From: Lamellibrachia columna
Lineage: Eukaryota > Annelida > Polychaeta > Sabellida > Siboglinidae
Assembly: GCA_963662155.1 (NCBI GenBank)
Contig: OY759265.1
Coordinates: 45,083,406 to 45,147,405, forward strand
Direction of reading: 5' to 3'
Length of the DNA stretch: 64,000 nt
The notes below the pieces were generated by a model. That model worked only from the letters and a program-made list of their open reading frames with translations. It made no database searches and was not told the origin of the DNA. Positions 24,872-36,010 of the stretch are shown piece by piece (position 1 is the first letter of the stretch; the number at the start of each line of letters is the position of its first letter). The position numbers were made by a program, and so were the translations under genes.

Positions 24872-27800
24872 ATTAGTTTAAAACCTTCGACTTTGTGCAA
24901 TTTACCTTCGCCGATATACACGGAATATCCAGGGGAAAAGCGATACCCAGACGACACGTAGCCAGGTTCATGAAAGAAGGCGTTGATCTATACGCAGGTA
25001 AATTATCGAGCAAGCCAACCGTATCTCACGCGGGGCAGGTATTGTGTTTAGAAATGTGTGCATGCGTGACAAATTTGGTCCAGAGCAAAAACAGTTCGGG
25101 CGACCATTTTGCAGCTACATTTTGTCATTTCTAATAACACTCATTGAATAAAAAATTTGGGCTGCCTATGCTTCAAATTCTGAATATCTGAGGAATTTTT
25201 AATCAATTCAATTGAGACGCTTCGTGCACGACTGGAGGCCTGTGGCGTTACAACCGGCGCAGTGTATTTAAATTATATCTTGACTTTTTATGCAATACTG
25301 TTTTTATATAACATCACATACGCAGACATTTTGATCCGTCCTCGATCCGTAAACAAGATCGTTGTTGTTCAGGCGTTTTACGCGAGTAGACTGCGCGCGC
25401 ATAGTTTAATCGGATCATTATAATGTGTTAAAGGTCGATTTGATTGTTTTATCAAGTCTCATTTGAAATTCATTTTGCGAAAACTCAAACCTAGGCCTAC
25501 CTAGTATCCACTGCAGCATGCTAGTTTGTTTGTGCAACTTTTGTATGTAATTTTTTGTGCGAAATCATCAAACTATTAAATTAATCAGTGTTTGATCAAA
25601 CATTAAATGAAGCGAAAATGGAAACGCTGAAAACTTTGTTTGGTGACCTTTTTTGATATTGTCATGTGATCTGCGAGAAGATGCAAGTCACGCACAGTGC
25701 TTAATATGTTGGATAACCACTATCTTGACCCTTCCCACATCTAACAACTAAAATCAATTATTTCGATGATTTTAACAAAATAGAATTTGTTTATTAAATT
25801 GACGGCGGATGTTGCATAAACTATTCATTCACTTTACATATGTCGACATCAAAGAACCGGATTTGCGTTAGGCTAAATTAGTTGATGGTGAAGTTTTAAT
25901 TGAGTAGCTCGCTCGAAGTCGATCTAATTGTTTGCGGAGACAGGTTATATAATTCACTTTTTCATGCGGGAGGAGATAACAGCTAGAGTGCTGGCCTCTG
26001 TCAACGAAGCGATGGCACTGACCTTTCCAGTAAAAAAACTTGTTATGAACCACCGACTTGAATGTAGGCCAGTTGTGGCGGTGACTGTTCGCTAAAAACA
26101 TAAGCATGCGCCTAGTGAGGTTGTTCTAGCGAGATAACATAGCGGTGACACTATCTATGCGTAAACAATTAAAATAATTAACATTTTAATTATACGTAAC
26201 CCAACAAGCTCGGTACCAGTTAATTAATGAATGTTGTGGTACGTTCCCTTTATTGTAAGACAAATAATTGTCCGACCTACGTGGACATATTGGGGCACAG
26301 ATATCATCAAGTGCCCAATTTTGCAAGCTTTTCTTCTGCATTACGCATCCGACAAGACTGCGTGTGCGTGTGCGTGTGCGTGTGCGTGTGCGTGTGCGTG
26401 TGCGTGTGCGTGTGCGTGTGCGTGTGCGTGTGCGTGTGCGTGTGCGTGTGCGTGTGCGTGTGCGTGTGCGTGTGCGTGTGCGTGTGCGTGTGCGTGTGCG
26501 TGTGCGTGTGCGTGTGCGTGTGCGTGTGCGTGTGCGTGTGCGTGTGCGTGTGCGTGTGCGTGTGCGTGTGCGTGTGCGTGTGCGTGTGCGTGTGCGTGTG
26601 CGTGTGCGTGTGCGTGTGCGTGTGCGTGTGCGTGTGCGTGTGCGTGTGCGTGTGCGTGTGCGTGTGCGTGTGCGTGTGCGTGTGCGTGTGCGTGTGCGTG
26701 TGCGTGGACGAGTACGTGTGCGAGTGTACACATTTTACTGGTTTGTAATGTAATGAGTAACTATGGCCCTATCGGCTTGGCATTAATCGTGGACCCTTTA
26801 ACAAGTACGTTGTCGTGGGGTGCATTGTTAGGCTATTCTCGAGATAGCAATTAAATTACGATGCCTTGTCTAATCAGTGACTGTAAGTAGCTTTTCTGCA
26901 CCTAGTTGTTTTCTACGGGCCGCCTCTCCACAAGTCGCATTTTTGCATATTGTAGTTATCATTGTTTGACGCCGACTGGTACCGGCTGAGTAAACTCATA
27001 AAAAAACTTTGGTAACAATATACGTATTTAGATTAATAAAATACCGTGGTGCGCTAATATAAGGTGGGCACTCAATGAATGTGGTCTTGGATTGTTTCTG
27101 GTATACATCATGTGTCTGTGTGAACTCGATTCGTTCCTAGCCTGTAGTGGAGTGGATGTTGAATTGTACTTGATCGAATATGGTCATGGTCAGTTCGAGT
27201 TAGCCGCCAATACATCCGGGCTGCGGACATGGACTTCAGCATGAAAACAGCGGTCAAGGAAATAATATTATGTGCACAGAATAACCAAACGGCGAGATTC
27301 ATGTCGAAGACGCTGCCTGATGAATGTGCTAGCGGTTTGCACTACAACCATTCCGTCCTCAACTTGGCCGGCCACAACGCGTTCTACAATCCAGAAGCCG
27401 ACGACAATTTGTCTGACGTCGCCCGCTACTGGATGGCAGGCCTGATCGCCCACGCTGGCGCCCTCACGGCTATCTGTTCGCGGACAGTCAACTGCTACCG
27501 ACGTGTTCACCAGCCTGCGGCACCAGATTGCGTTGAATGGGGAATCGACGACCGCAAAGACCTCTTTTCGGATGAAGGCCCAAACCGAGAAGCGAACGTA
27601 CATCGAAAACCGTTTTCCGGGAGGGAGCGCTAATCCGTATCTTGTAGTGGCTGCGACGGTGGCAGCTGGTATGGATGGTGTCACAGGAAAACTGAAATGC
27701 CCCGGTCAGAAAGCTAGCAACGCGAAGGCTGTCCGCCTGCCAGACAACCTGGCGCAAGCCTTGCAAGAGTTGCAAGACGACCGTGTCATGGTTGAAGCCC

Positions 27801-27928
27801 TCGGGGAGCAGTTTGTAGGCTGGTTCGTCAAAGTGAAGACAGAAAGAGAGTTGGAGAAACTTAAAGACGTCGACCTCACGAAGAAGGACGTTGAAAAGGG
27901 GCGACAACTCTATCTTGAGTTGCTGTGA
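24872..27928 (+). pseudogene. LGSN-like: Lengsin copy B: start lost, exon 2 deleted and frameshifted
   Basis: Exon 1 remains at 24,872-24,997, ending TACGCAG before a GTAAAT donor. Its ATG has become ATT and about 45 nt of N-terminal codons are gone, although the FTFADIHGISRG beta-grasp core is intact. The last exon resumes at about 27,115 inside the catalytic domain, because the acceptor and first ~125 codons are deleted. Relative to copy C there is a 10-nt deletion near 27,213 and a +1 insertion near 27,547, which splits the remaining frame. The C-terminal part through GGSANPYLVVAATVAAGMDG stays open to TGA at 27,926-27,928. Not expected to make a functional protein. Confidence 0.92.
26359..26706 (+). 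repeat. (TGTGCG)58 pure hexanucleotide tract in intron 1 of copy B
   Basis: 348 bp of uninterrupted TGTGCG units, strictly alternating pyrimidine-purine. The paralogous site in copy C has about 32 units. Frames reading Cys-Val, Ala-Cys, Arg-Val, His-Ala or Arg-Thr through it are artefacts. Confidence 0.98.
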
Positions 27929-28256
27929 CTCAGAACATATTGTCACGTTTTTAAGTAAGTGATGTCAGTGAAGTAACGCGTTAACGTCGTTTGGAACATT
28001 CGTATTCTTACCAAAACCATTGTCGTGACTAGATCGCTTTGTTGCTTTACCGCATATTATGAAATAGCAAACCATGCAAATATTCCGACGATGATGAACA
28101 ATAGAGTTTCTATAATTAGTAATGGCTAGACATGTATTTGCCATGTGACATTTATTCATGGGATGTTCAAAGTAGTGTGCATATTATATTTAGTGCACTT
28201 TAACGCTGCGCTTAGTTACATCAGGCCTATAGGTAAGTTTTCGATAGCATTTAAAA

Positions 28257-28722
28257 CGAAACAAAAGTCATGGTTTTCGGCATATTCATAAACTGCAAAA
28301 TACTACCACATTGAAACTATGTCCTTGTTATTTATAATTTATATACTGACGGTTCACATCCATCTTTTATTGAGATGTGGGTAAAGGAGGGGTCATGTTT
28401 ATCTCCAAGACCAGAGGAGCATCCTTTTATGTTTTGTTTCAACTTCAAAATGTACCAGACTACACCTTATTATAGTTTTATTTAAAAAATGGACACCCAG
28501 ATCCTCTCTTAAATGTGTGCTTCCACATGTATTTATACACAGCTACACCCCTGACAATATTAACATACAACGCAGCGTGCACGCAGAACACGACAAACGT
28601 TTCATAAGCTTCCATTTCGTTGATAGTATATATGTGTAGCATAAACGATAGTTGGGCGATTTCTTGATATTGCATTATAAACGTACATATATAAAAAATG
28701 GTGCAGTGAAGCAAAAGTGCGA

Positions 28723-28758
<36 letters not shown>

Positions 28759-29786
28759 GCACCACGCACGCACACACGCGCGCACACATACACACGTAAC
28801 ATAAAGAAAACACACTTGTTAATTTAATACCACAACATGTATTCCTTTGAATCAGTGGCGTATTTAGGGGGAGGCCTTTAGGTCATGGCCTCCATAGCTT
28901 AGTTTTTGTTATCGTATTTTCCTTTGCGCCGCAACACGGTAGCATGTGTGACTAGGTTTGCTCCCCTCCCGGCTTACCCTGTGCGAGATCATAGATACGT
29001 CACTGGTTTGAATAGCGCTTGTATTCGCAGAGTTGTTGGCGACATGCCAAAAACACAATTTGGGACTTCCTGTCTGGTCGTAATTCTGGAACTATCACAG
29101 TTAACTATGGAAAACCATATATTTTGGGGATCCTCATGATACCTATCGAGTGCAGGTGGTCTTTCTATTCAACATTTACAACGGGGTTCATAAAATTCAC
29201 TTCATAGCCGATTTCATTGTTTATATTCGACAAGTCTGTTTGCAATCGTATTACTATTCAGCAATAACGCACAATGTTAACATGGCCATCAACAGGAGAT
29301 TGATCACTGGTATGTTTTTCTGTCTTAAAACGAATTACCACATTGTTACATCGTAATTAATGTTTGTAGAAATACTTGGCGCAAGTCACTTGGTCACGTG
29401 ATGATTCTGATGTCATACAATCGAAGCATTTCCTGTTACATATTACGAATGTCAGAAACCAACTGTTTCTCACGTAGATCAAACTCAAGACCTGCAAACC
29501 AAATTTTTAACTAGCTCTAAAATTTGAAATTACAGAACCAGATTTGTACAACACGTACATATACGTTTGTGTTACTTGCTGAAATTTATAGCAGTTAGCC
29601 AGAATTAATATATGGCCTGAAAGGGATGCTGTTAGGTACCTTGCTCCAACTGGTTTTAAAGGAAAATGCCCTACCCCTCAAGCAATTTTTTAATGGTATT
29701 GAATGACCGGTCCAGTCCAGTTAAACATCCCACAACTACCGCTCAACAAGCAATATTTGGTCTATAAATATTATTTAAAATATTTA
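28257..29786. other. Non-coding stretch with a (CA)n microsatellite
   Basis: A (CA)n/(CACG)n tract occupies about 28,722-28,795. The small frames here show no domain, splice pattern or homology I recognise. Confidence 0.5.
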
Positions 29787-29905
29787 TTATATTACATGTA
29801 CGTACATGTAATATTTATTATATTACATGTACGTACATGTAATATTTATTATATTACATGTACGTACATGTAATATTTATTATATTACATGTACGTACAT
29901 GTATA
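29787..29905. repeat. Four tandem 31-bp units, each a perfect 26-bp palindrome
   Basis: The core ACATGTACGTACATGT begins at 29,793, 29,824, 29,855 and 29,886, an exact 31-bp period. In the complete units the palindrome extends to ATATT and AATAT on the two sides. Units are identical except the last, which leaves the palindrome on its right side. Confidence 0.95.
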
Positions 29906-29981
29906 ACCTATAAGTTTTCTATAACCTTGATTGGTTAATCTCAACATATAAAAACAAAAAAGTGGAGAGGTTCTTTATATT

Positions 29982-30131
29982 GTACTGGCTTTTGCTGGAT
30001 TTACTAGTGACAGGCAAATTGTAGAAAGGCGTAATTTGCCCAAACAATTTGATCGAGAAGATGCCATTATGATTTATAAAGGCTTTGATGTGCAGGAAAT
30101 TGTTTGCACCCATGGATATGATTTACAGTGA
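29982..30131 (+). pseudogene. DDE_Tnp_4-type transposase fragment
   Basis: The frame reads AGFTSDRQIVERRNLP, then a KGFDVQEIVCTHG segment, then a stop at 30,129-30,131. In DDE_Tnp_4 (Harbinger/ISL2EU-like) transposases this is the region from SDxxIVE to ADKGFxIxDLL. The catalytic Asp of the DKGF motif is Tyr here. After the stop, another frame gives NIPTFGY, matching the next family segment (NIPPF) and showing a frameshift. It is a dead fragment of about 50 codons. Confidence 0.55.
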
Positions 30132-31847
30132 CTGTGAACATCCCTACATTTGGATACTGTGAAAATAACTGCGTTGACTGCAGCATCTGCTCATCAACAA
30201 AAGGACTGGTGATCCGTGGCGCCCCTTGTGTATAATGTCCGAACCATCCTTTGAAAGCATCCCATTATACAGAGCAGAATTGTTTTATATATGGATAATT
30301 ACATATGGCGCGAAAGAACTCGTCACGCGTTACGCTTACAAAACCATAGACAGCTTCTAAACATGGTTTTTAATAGTAGTATCCGAAAACATCACGTATC
30401 GGCTTTCATGGGATTCTACCATAATATTATATATTCTGTAGTTATGCTGATTGCATGCGCTGTATTAAGCGTATGGAGATGCAAAGAAGAATATCTACAG
30501 GCATGTGCAGAAATATCAAAGGGTCAGAATTATCACTGATCAAGAACGGCAAGAGGTCAAGTCTAAAAGAGCCTGGATCAAGAACTTTGTGTACCTCTTC
30601 CAGCATAGAGCCGAACATTAAGCGCCTCTGTTTCTCTAGACTTGTGCACTGTGGAAGTTCGGGCCTTCATTTTCTCACTGGATTGTTTCAGTGCACAGTT
30701 ATAAATGTACTATAGGATTCACATGTTATTACATACTTGTAAAGAGATTTTTGTCACAGCCAAAATTCCAATTAATATATATATAATTGTTTGAAATATT
30801 TCGTAAAGCACCTAAACTATTGAACTTATGTTCATAATTTCCTTTAGGCTGAATTGTAAAGAGATTTTCTTTCATAGCAAGAAGTTTCAAATTAACTTAT
30901 CTAATTGTTTGACATATTTCGTAAACAACTTGGAATAGTGAACTGGTTTTAAAAGCACGAGGTTAGTTAGAATTTGCTCCTCCGTGTGAAAAAGAGAGAT
31001 TTTACTCATCCTTCCAATGACTAGTGAATGGTGGCGATGAGAAGAGAATACACATTAACATGATAACATTTGGTTCGGTGTGTCGCGAGTATCCAGCAAA
31101 CTCGAAAATATTCCGTAAAATAAAACGTTGATAAGCACTTGGATATAACAACTTGAGAGTTAAGGGTGTCTGCGTCTAGTGTCTGTGTTGTTAGCCAACG
31201 CGCACTTAAAGTGGCGTGATTTATAATTATGATAGGTCAAACTATCAGATCATCGTTATGAAAACTCGCTGACTATTCATCGAGACAGCGGCAGGAAGCA
31301 ACACACAGCGCGTGTCTCGCTTCGGTAGTCAACATGTTACGGCGACTCCTCGCTGTGTTGTTCACCACCTTACGCCTTAGGCAGTACATCACGGTGTGGC
31401 TAATTCCGGCGCGTGAGAATCGGACAGAAGGCGACGTAAAACATGCGTGTTTTTGTCTACGAATGAAAAACCCTGCTATAAACTAGACACTCGTAATAAA
31501 TACTGTCCCATGGTGTCGAAATTCGTCAGCGGTATTCGCTTGGGTTTATTTTATGTCCTCCTCACGCACCTAGCGCGATACTCACACACACGATCTGCTA
31601 CAATATCACACCTGCCGTACATTAACAACACATATCTTTTTCTCTGTTTATCTGCAATTACTCCTGTGCAAAAGAGGTTGACAGGAGATCAAATTGAAAT
31701 AAAATTTTCGAATCGGTCCAAAAACGGTTGCGACGGCAAAATGAACACGCGACTGGAGTTTTGTTGAGTTGCGGGCCTGCGACATTACGACTGACAACGT
31801 AATTTTTTTATTCTTCATGAAAATGTGATGAGTTCTTCTATTTTCAG
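30132..31847. other. Non-coding stretch, no supportable gene
   Basis: The first part (to about 30,700) may be further decayed transposase sequence. The remainder is AT-rich with paired phrases such as TAAAGAGATTTT and CATATTTCGTAAA at 30,740-30,940. I see no other structure. Confidence 0.4.
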
Positions 31848-32223
31848 GTCAACGATATATACAGCATTGGAAATTTCGCTGAAGAATCACTGGCCTGGTT
31901 TGAGCTGTGGACACGAGGCACACACCTGAACACTGCAACCAATGCAACATTGATGGAACTGTTGAACTACTGTCATTTGTTCCCGGCTGTTCGTAAAGCC
32001 GTACTTATTGCGTTGACGCTTCCAGTTCTATTTGTCAAGTTGAACCTTGAGGTGAGTTAAGACATGGTTTCGTTCAACAATGTCTACTGAACGCTTGTCT
32101 GGCTTGTGCGTGCTTAGCGTGCATCGACATAAGGTGATGGACAGAAAGGATGCCATCATCAAGGACGCGATTGACCGCTTTGCGTATGAAAGGCGTTGCC
32201 TGCTGTTTTTATTCAGTCAGTAA
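31848..32223 (+). pseudogene. hAT-family (ZMYM1/DUF4371-type) transposase C-terminal relic
   Basis: An acceptor-like TTTTCAG precedes an open segment with NYCHLFPAVRKAVLIALTLP, the hAT dimerisation-domain signature. A second segment in a new frame begins at about 32,086 with TERLSGLCVLSVHR and ends with RRCLLFLFSQ and TAA at 32,221-32,223, the usual C terminus of this family. The segment that normally lies between them, with ERSFS and the following Trp-Leu-Arg stretch, is missing. GAG/GTGAGT at 32,049-32,057 could act as a donor. This is a broken copy, possibly related to the autonomous partner of the 3,110-3,849 element. Confidence 0.65.
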
Positions 32224-33029
32224 CTGGAAAAGTACATTTCACAATTGTATGTACAATGTTTGAATACATGGTGCATGCCTTATTATGCCTATGCTTTATT
32301 ATGTCCCCAAATGTCTTGCCCCTCCCTGGAAAAATTATTTTCTAATTTTGTATTCCTGCGCAGCCCTTTCTCTGTGTGCGAAACATAACTACCATGTATG
32401 GTAAAAATGGGCAATCTGTCCAATTTATTTTCATTGATTATGACAGGACACGGATTGCCACTGTGCACTCTGACTTGAACGTACTGCGCCTACATCAGTG
32501 TGCACAGCCAGGAAGCACATTACAATAACAATGAATGTACAGACACAAGTTAGTGCATGTGACTAATTAGTATAAATAAAGACTGGTTAAATTGACCAAA
32601 AACCTCTTGTTGCTGCTCAATAGGGTTCAAGCATAATTACGAAATACAAGGGAAAACTATCCACAAATACAAATTGCACAAGCATAGTACCAGCGATACT
32701 ATTTTTACAAATCAATAAACACAAAAGCGAGGGGTTGTAATCCCTACACTTCAATATACACAAGGGGGGAATAATCCCCTTAAGCTTAATAATCATGCAA
32801 ACACATTTTTGCAAAAAAAATCTGACCAAAACAAAAAAAAACCTGTAACTGTTTAGCTGTTCGATAAAGATTGAACATTTTAACACAAGGGAAAAGATCC
32901 ATTAGCATAGACTACACAATCATAGTACCAGCCAGTTTCCATTTAACACAGAATAAAACAGGTAATAGTGATATAATAGTAATCCCTGCTACATTTTTTC
33001 ATGCGATTCCAAACAACATTTGGGGGTAG
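32224..33029. other. Non-coding stretch, no supportable gene
   Basis: AT-rich sequence with two similar phrases (GCATAGTACCAGC and CATAGTACCAGC at 32,680-32,935) that suggest a small local duplication. No gene is seen. Confidence 0.4.
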
Positions 33030-33960
33030 TTAACTCCATAGAAAGTATTTTCTCATATCTTTATATTTACCTTTGTGGAAGTTTCTCCTGTATTTTTTTA
33101 TTTAGATTTTCTGATTTTATTTTGATGTCAAAATGTATTTGATTATGATCACTGTTACCCAATGGCTCATGTATGTTGACATTGTCCGCTAATTAATTTT
33201 TTTTAAACAAAACTAAATTTAATACATTCTCTCTCCTGATTGGTTCAATTACGTGTTGAGTAAGGAAGCTATCCTGAATTAAAAGTGGAATCTGTTGATT
33301 GTCAACCCCTGTACTCTCTAGAGATTTCCATTATATGTGTCCGTGGCTTAAATCTTCCATTATGATACATTCCCTTTTACTCACTTCCTTTATAGCGTTT
33401 AGATTTGTTCTGTTCTGCTATGCTCTTCTAACTAAATATGGCACTTGTACCTTCCATCTCTGCGTTGTTAGTCCCTACGTGTACTAAAATAGCACCTCCC
33501 TTGCCCGGACCCACGATTGTTTCCACTCTCTCTGTGATAGCCTCTATTATTGCCCTTAGAAAGCAAACCATCACGACGTCCTGCTTGTTTAGCGAGAGTC
33601 TTCCAAACTATCGAATCCCCCACAAACACCCTCGCTCTCCTCCTCACCCCCACAATCACTACGTCAAAGCAGCTCTTGCGTCGGATACCTTATGTCGCAC
33701 TATGTCCTGTAGTCATGTCACCTGGCAGGATGTGTCCATCTCCCTCTCGCCAATCAATATGTTACCTTTCCCTCCCGTCTCCCGGCTATCTTGCGCTCTT
33801 CGTGTCTTCGCTCCCGTAGCCTTCCCTCCGGTCGCCTTTCCGCCCGTCTCCTTCACTCCCGTGTCTTTCGTTCCCGTCTCCTTCGCTCACGTCTCCTTCG
33901 CACATGTCACACCAGTCAACACGGCAACAAATGTTTTAAAATCTTCAATAATATAAACGT
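33030..33960 (-). mobile_element. CR1 relic: ORF1 esterase part plus ORF2 endonuclease part
   Basis: Positions 33,030-33,410 match 14,830-15,180 on the minus strand (endonuclease linker, many substitutions). Positions 33,430-33,960 correspond to ORF1: in minus sense a GDSIVWK-type block I and a threonine-rich linker, as in 53,430-54,330. As at 1-765, the sequence linking ORF1 to the first endonuclease motifs is deleted. The two junctions are near, but not at, the same base. Confidence 0.7.
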
Positions 33961-34504
33961 AACAACTAATTTTAATTCAATTAATAATTAACAATTAAAT
34001 CGTGTGTTAGTAGAAATGTTTGCCATTTAGAAGAATAAAAAAGTCACAAGGCATTTCTTTGTGGGGCATTTCATCACATTTGTTGTAGATACTTATTAGA
34101 AAACGTATTATTTTTTTCTAAACGGATTGAACAGTTGTGGCTGAAAATTATCAGTAATGGGGTTTCCGCCTATATGCAACCACCAAATTAACAAAAACTG
34201 GGCAATTACTTACATGATTTCTATGCACAATTTTAAATGAAAGGTCTAATTGCTCCATTGGTTCACTTGGCTGCAAGTTGCCAGCCACAAATGTTTACTT
34301 TAAGCAGAAATTTGCAGAGGCCACCATTATCCATCAACTTATCACTCTACCAGAGGACATTCAATTGTCTATTCCTTTCCTCCAATTTACAGGTGCGTGA
34401 ATGACCAGCCCACCTCAACTGGGGTGGGCTGTTCTCCCTCTCATTCACACATGCCTGAACCTAATCTCTCTTAAGCTAGTGGTTGGAATGAGTCACCAGA
34501 GTTA
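33961..34504. other. Non-coding stretch
   Basis: AT-rich DNA in which I see no feature apart from a CCCACCTCAACTGGGGTGGG inverted repeat at about 34,409-34,428. Confidence 0.4.
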
Positions 34505-35612
34505 GGTAAGTTATGGCTACTTCCCGTTACGGCTACTTCTCATTATTGCTACTATTTCCCCCGTAATAGCTGCTTTTGTGGGAGCAACTAATTAGATATT
34601 GAAACTAGTCCCGTTATAGCTACTTCCTCGATTCTATTCTTGAGCCAAGGGAGAATCAATTATTTCAGATGATATAGGCCTACGACGTAAAATTACATTA
34701 TGTGTATGCATTACAGTTTTATTAAGGCATGAAAGAGTACTCAGTATAAGATAGTCCATACATTATGCCCAACATTATGCATTGAACGGAAATCATGAAA
34801 GTCGTGTATCACAAGTGAATGTCATTCTGACATCAGCAAGAAACTGTCATCAATCACAAATGAATATCACTCTAATTTAAGTAAGTGTCCAGCTGCACAC
34901 AGAAAACTCAGTACAGATTTTTCCCTCTTCACATACTCCTGTTTCAACTGAGCCAGACGCTGGTTCACAATCCAATACTTCCTCTTCTTTTGTGGTGGTG
35001 GTATGGCTGCATTATGTTGTGCAAGCTTCAGCGCTGTTACCGCCTGCTCCTTCCTCGTCGCCTCCACAAATTAGAGGATATTGGAGCGATGTTTACCCAT
35101 AAGTTTTGTGAACTTCAAGGGGGTGGTCATGCTTACCACTCTATTTCGTAAAGACACCAGCCTCACTGGTTGTCAGTGTTGACTTGCATTTAACGTCAAG
35201 TCTGGTACACACTCAGTACTTGTTGCCAGTTGGCCCTGAACATCTACACCGGAACTTGTAACCTCTGTACATGGCAGAATGCTTCAATTATTTGCTTGTC
35301 GCAAATTCGACCACATCCATCTGAAATAATATTATGTAGATACAGATACAGTGTTCTCAGTGATACTAAACATAGAATGATTCATGGTGAAAATGTCTCA
35401 GCGTATAAGTAAGCGTATAACCATGGATCTAGGTAAAACAATGTTTTACTCAGCTGCCTAATTACTAGCTAATTTCAAAAGTAGCCGTAATGGCACTAAA
35501 TTGGGACTAGTCTGATTGCTCCTCCAAAAAGTAGCCGTAACGGAAAGTAAAGTAGCCGTAACGGGAAATAGCCGCAACGGGAAGTAGATTCAAAGGAAGT
35601 AGCCTTAACGGG
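34505..35612. mobile_element. 1.1-kb element with iteron-built inverted arms
   Basis: The left arm (34,505-34,635) repeats CCCGTTACGGCTACTT-type words. The right arm (35,470-35,612) carries the inverse, AAGTAGCCGTAACGGG, four or five times. Both arms also share an inverted GGAGCAA ... ACTAGTCCC module. Arms made of short repeated words in opposite orientation resemble the subterminal repeats of DNA transposons. Inside, a minus-strand frame (34,867-35,067) has a basic KKRKYWIVNQRL segment, faintly like the start of Harbinger-type transposases, but it is short and unsupported. Confidence 0.55.
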
Positions 35613-36010
35613 AAGACTCCATTGGAATAGTGATCGCATGCCTTCTGAAAACACCTGGGTAACATGGATGTGAACCATCCAGTAATAACAACTGCTAAAT
35701 GAGCACTTAATTGAGAGGTAATTACAAATTTGTCAATTCAATTAAATTAACCACTTTTGGTAAAGTTAATTAATTTAATTTAATTAAAATCGCCTTTCTG
35801 GAGAAGTTTGTTAAATAAATAAATTTAACTGAGTTATTTAAATTAAAAATTAACAATTGAAATTAACACATGCCTGGCGTTGAAACAATCGCACAAACGC
35901 GCGACACGCAAGAAAACCTGAATGAGATCTACAGTAACACAGAACAGGCTCAATCGTTTGAAGAAGAATAATACATGACATTTACACCAAAAAGAGAGTG
36001 TTGTGTCGAA

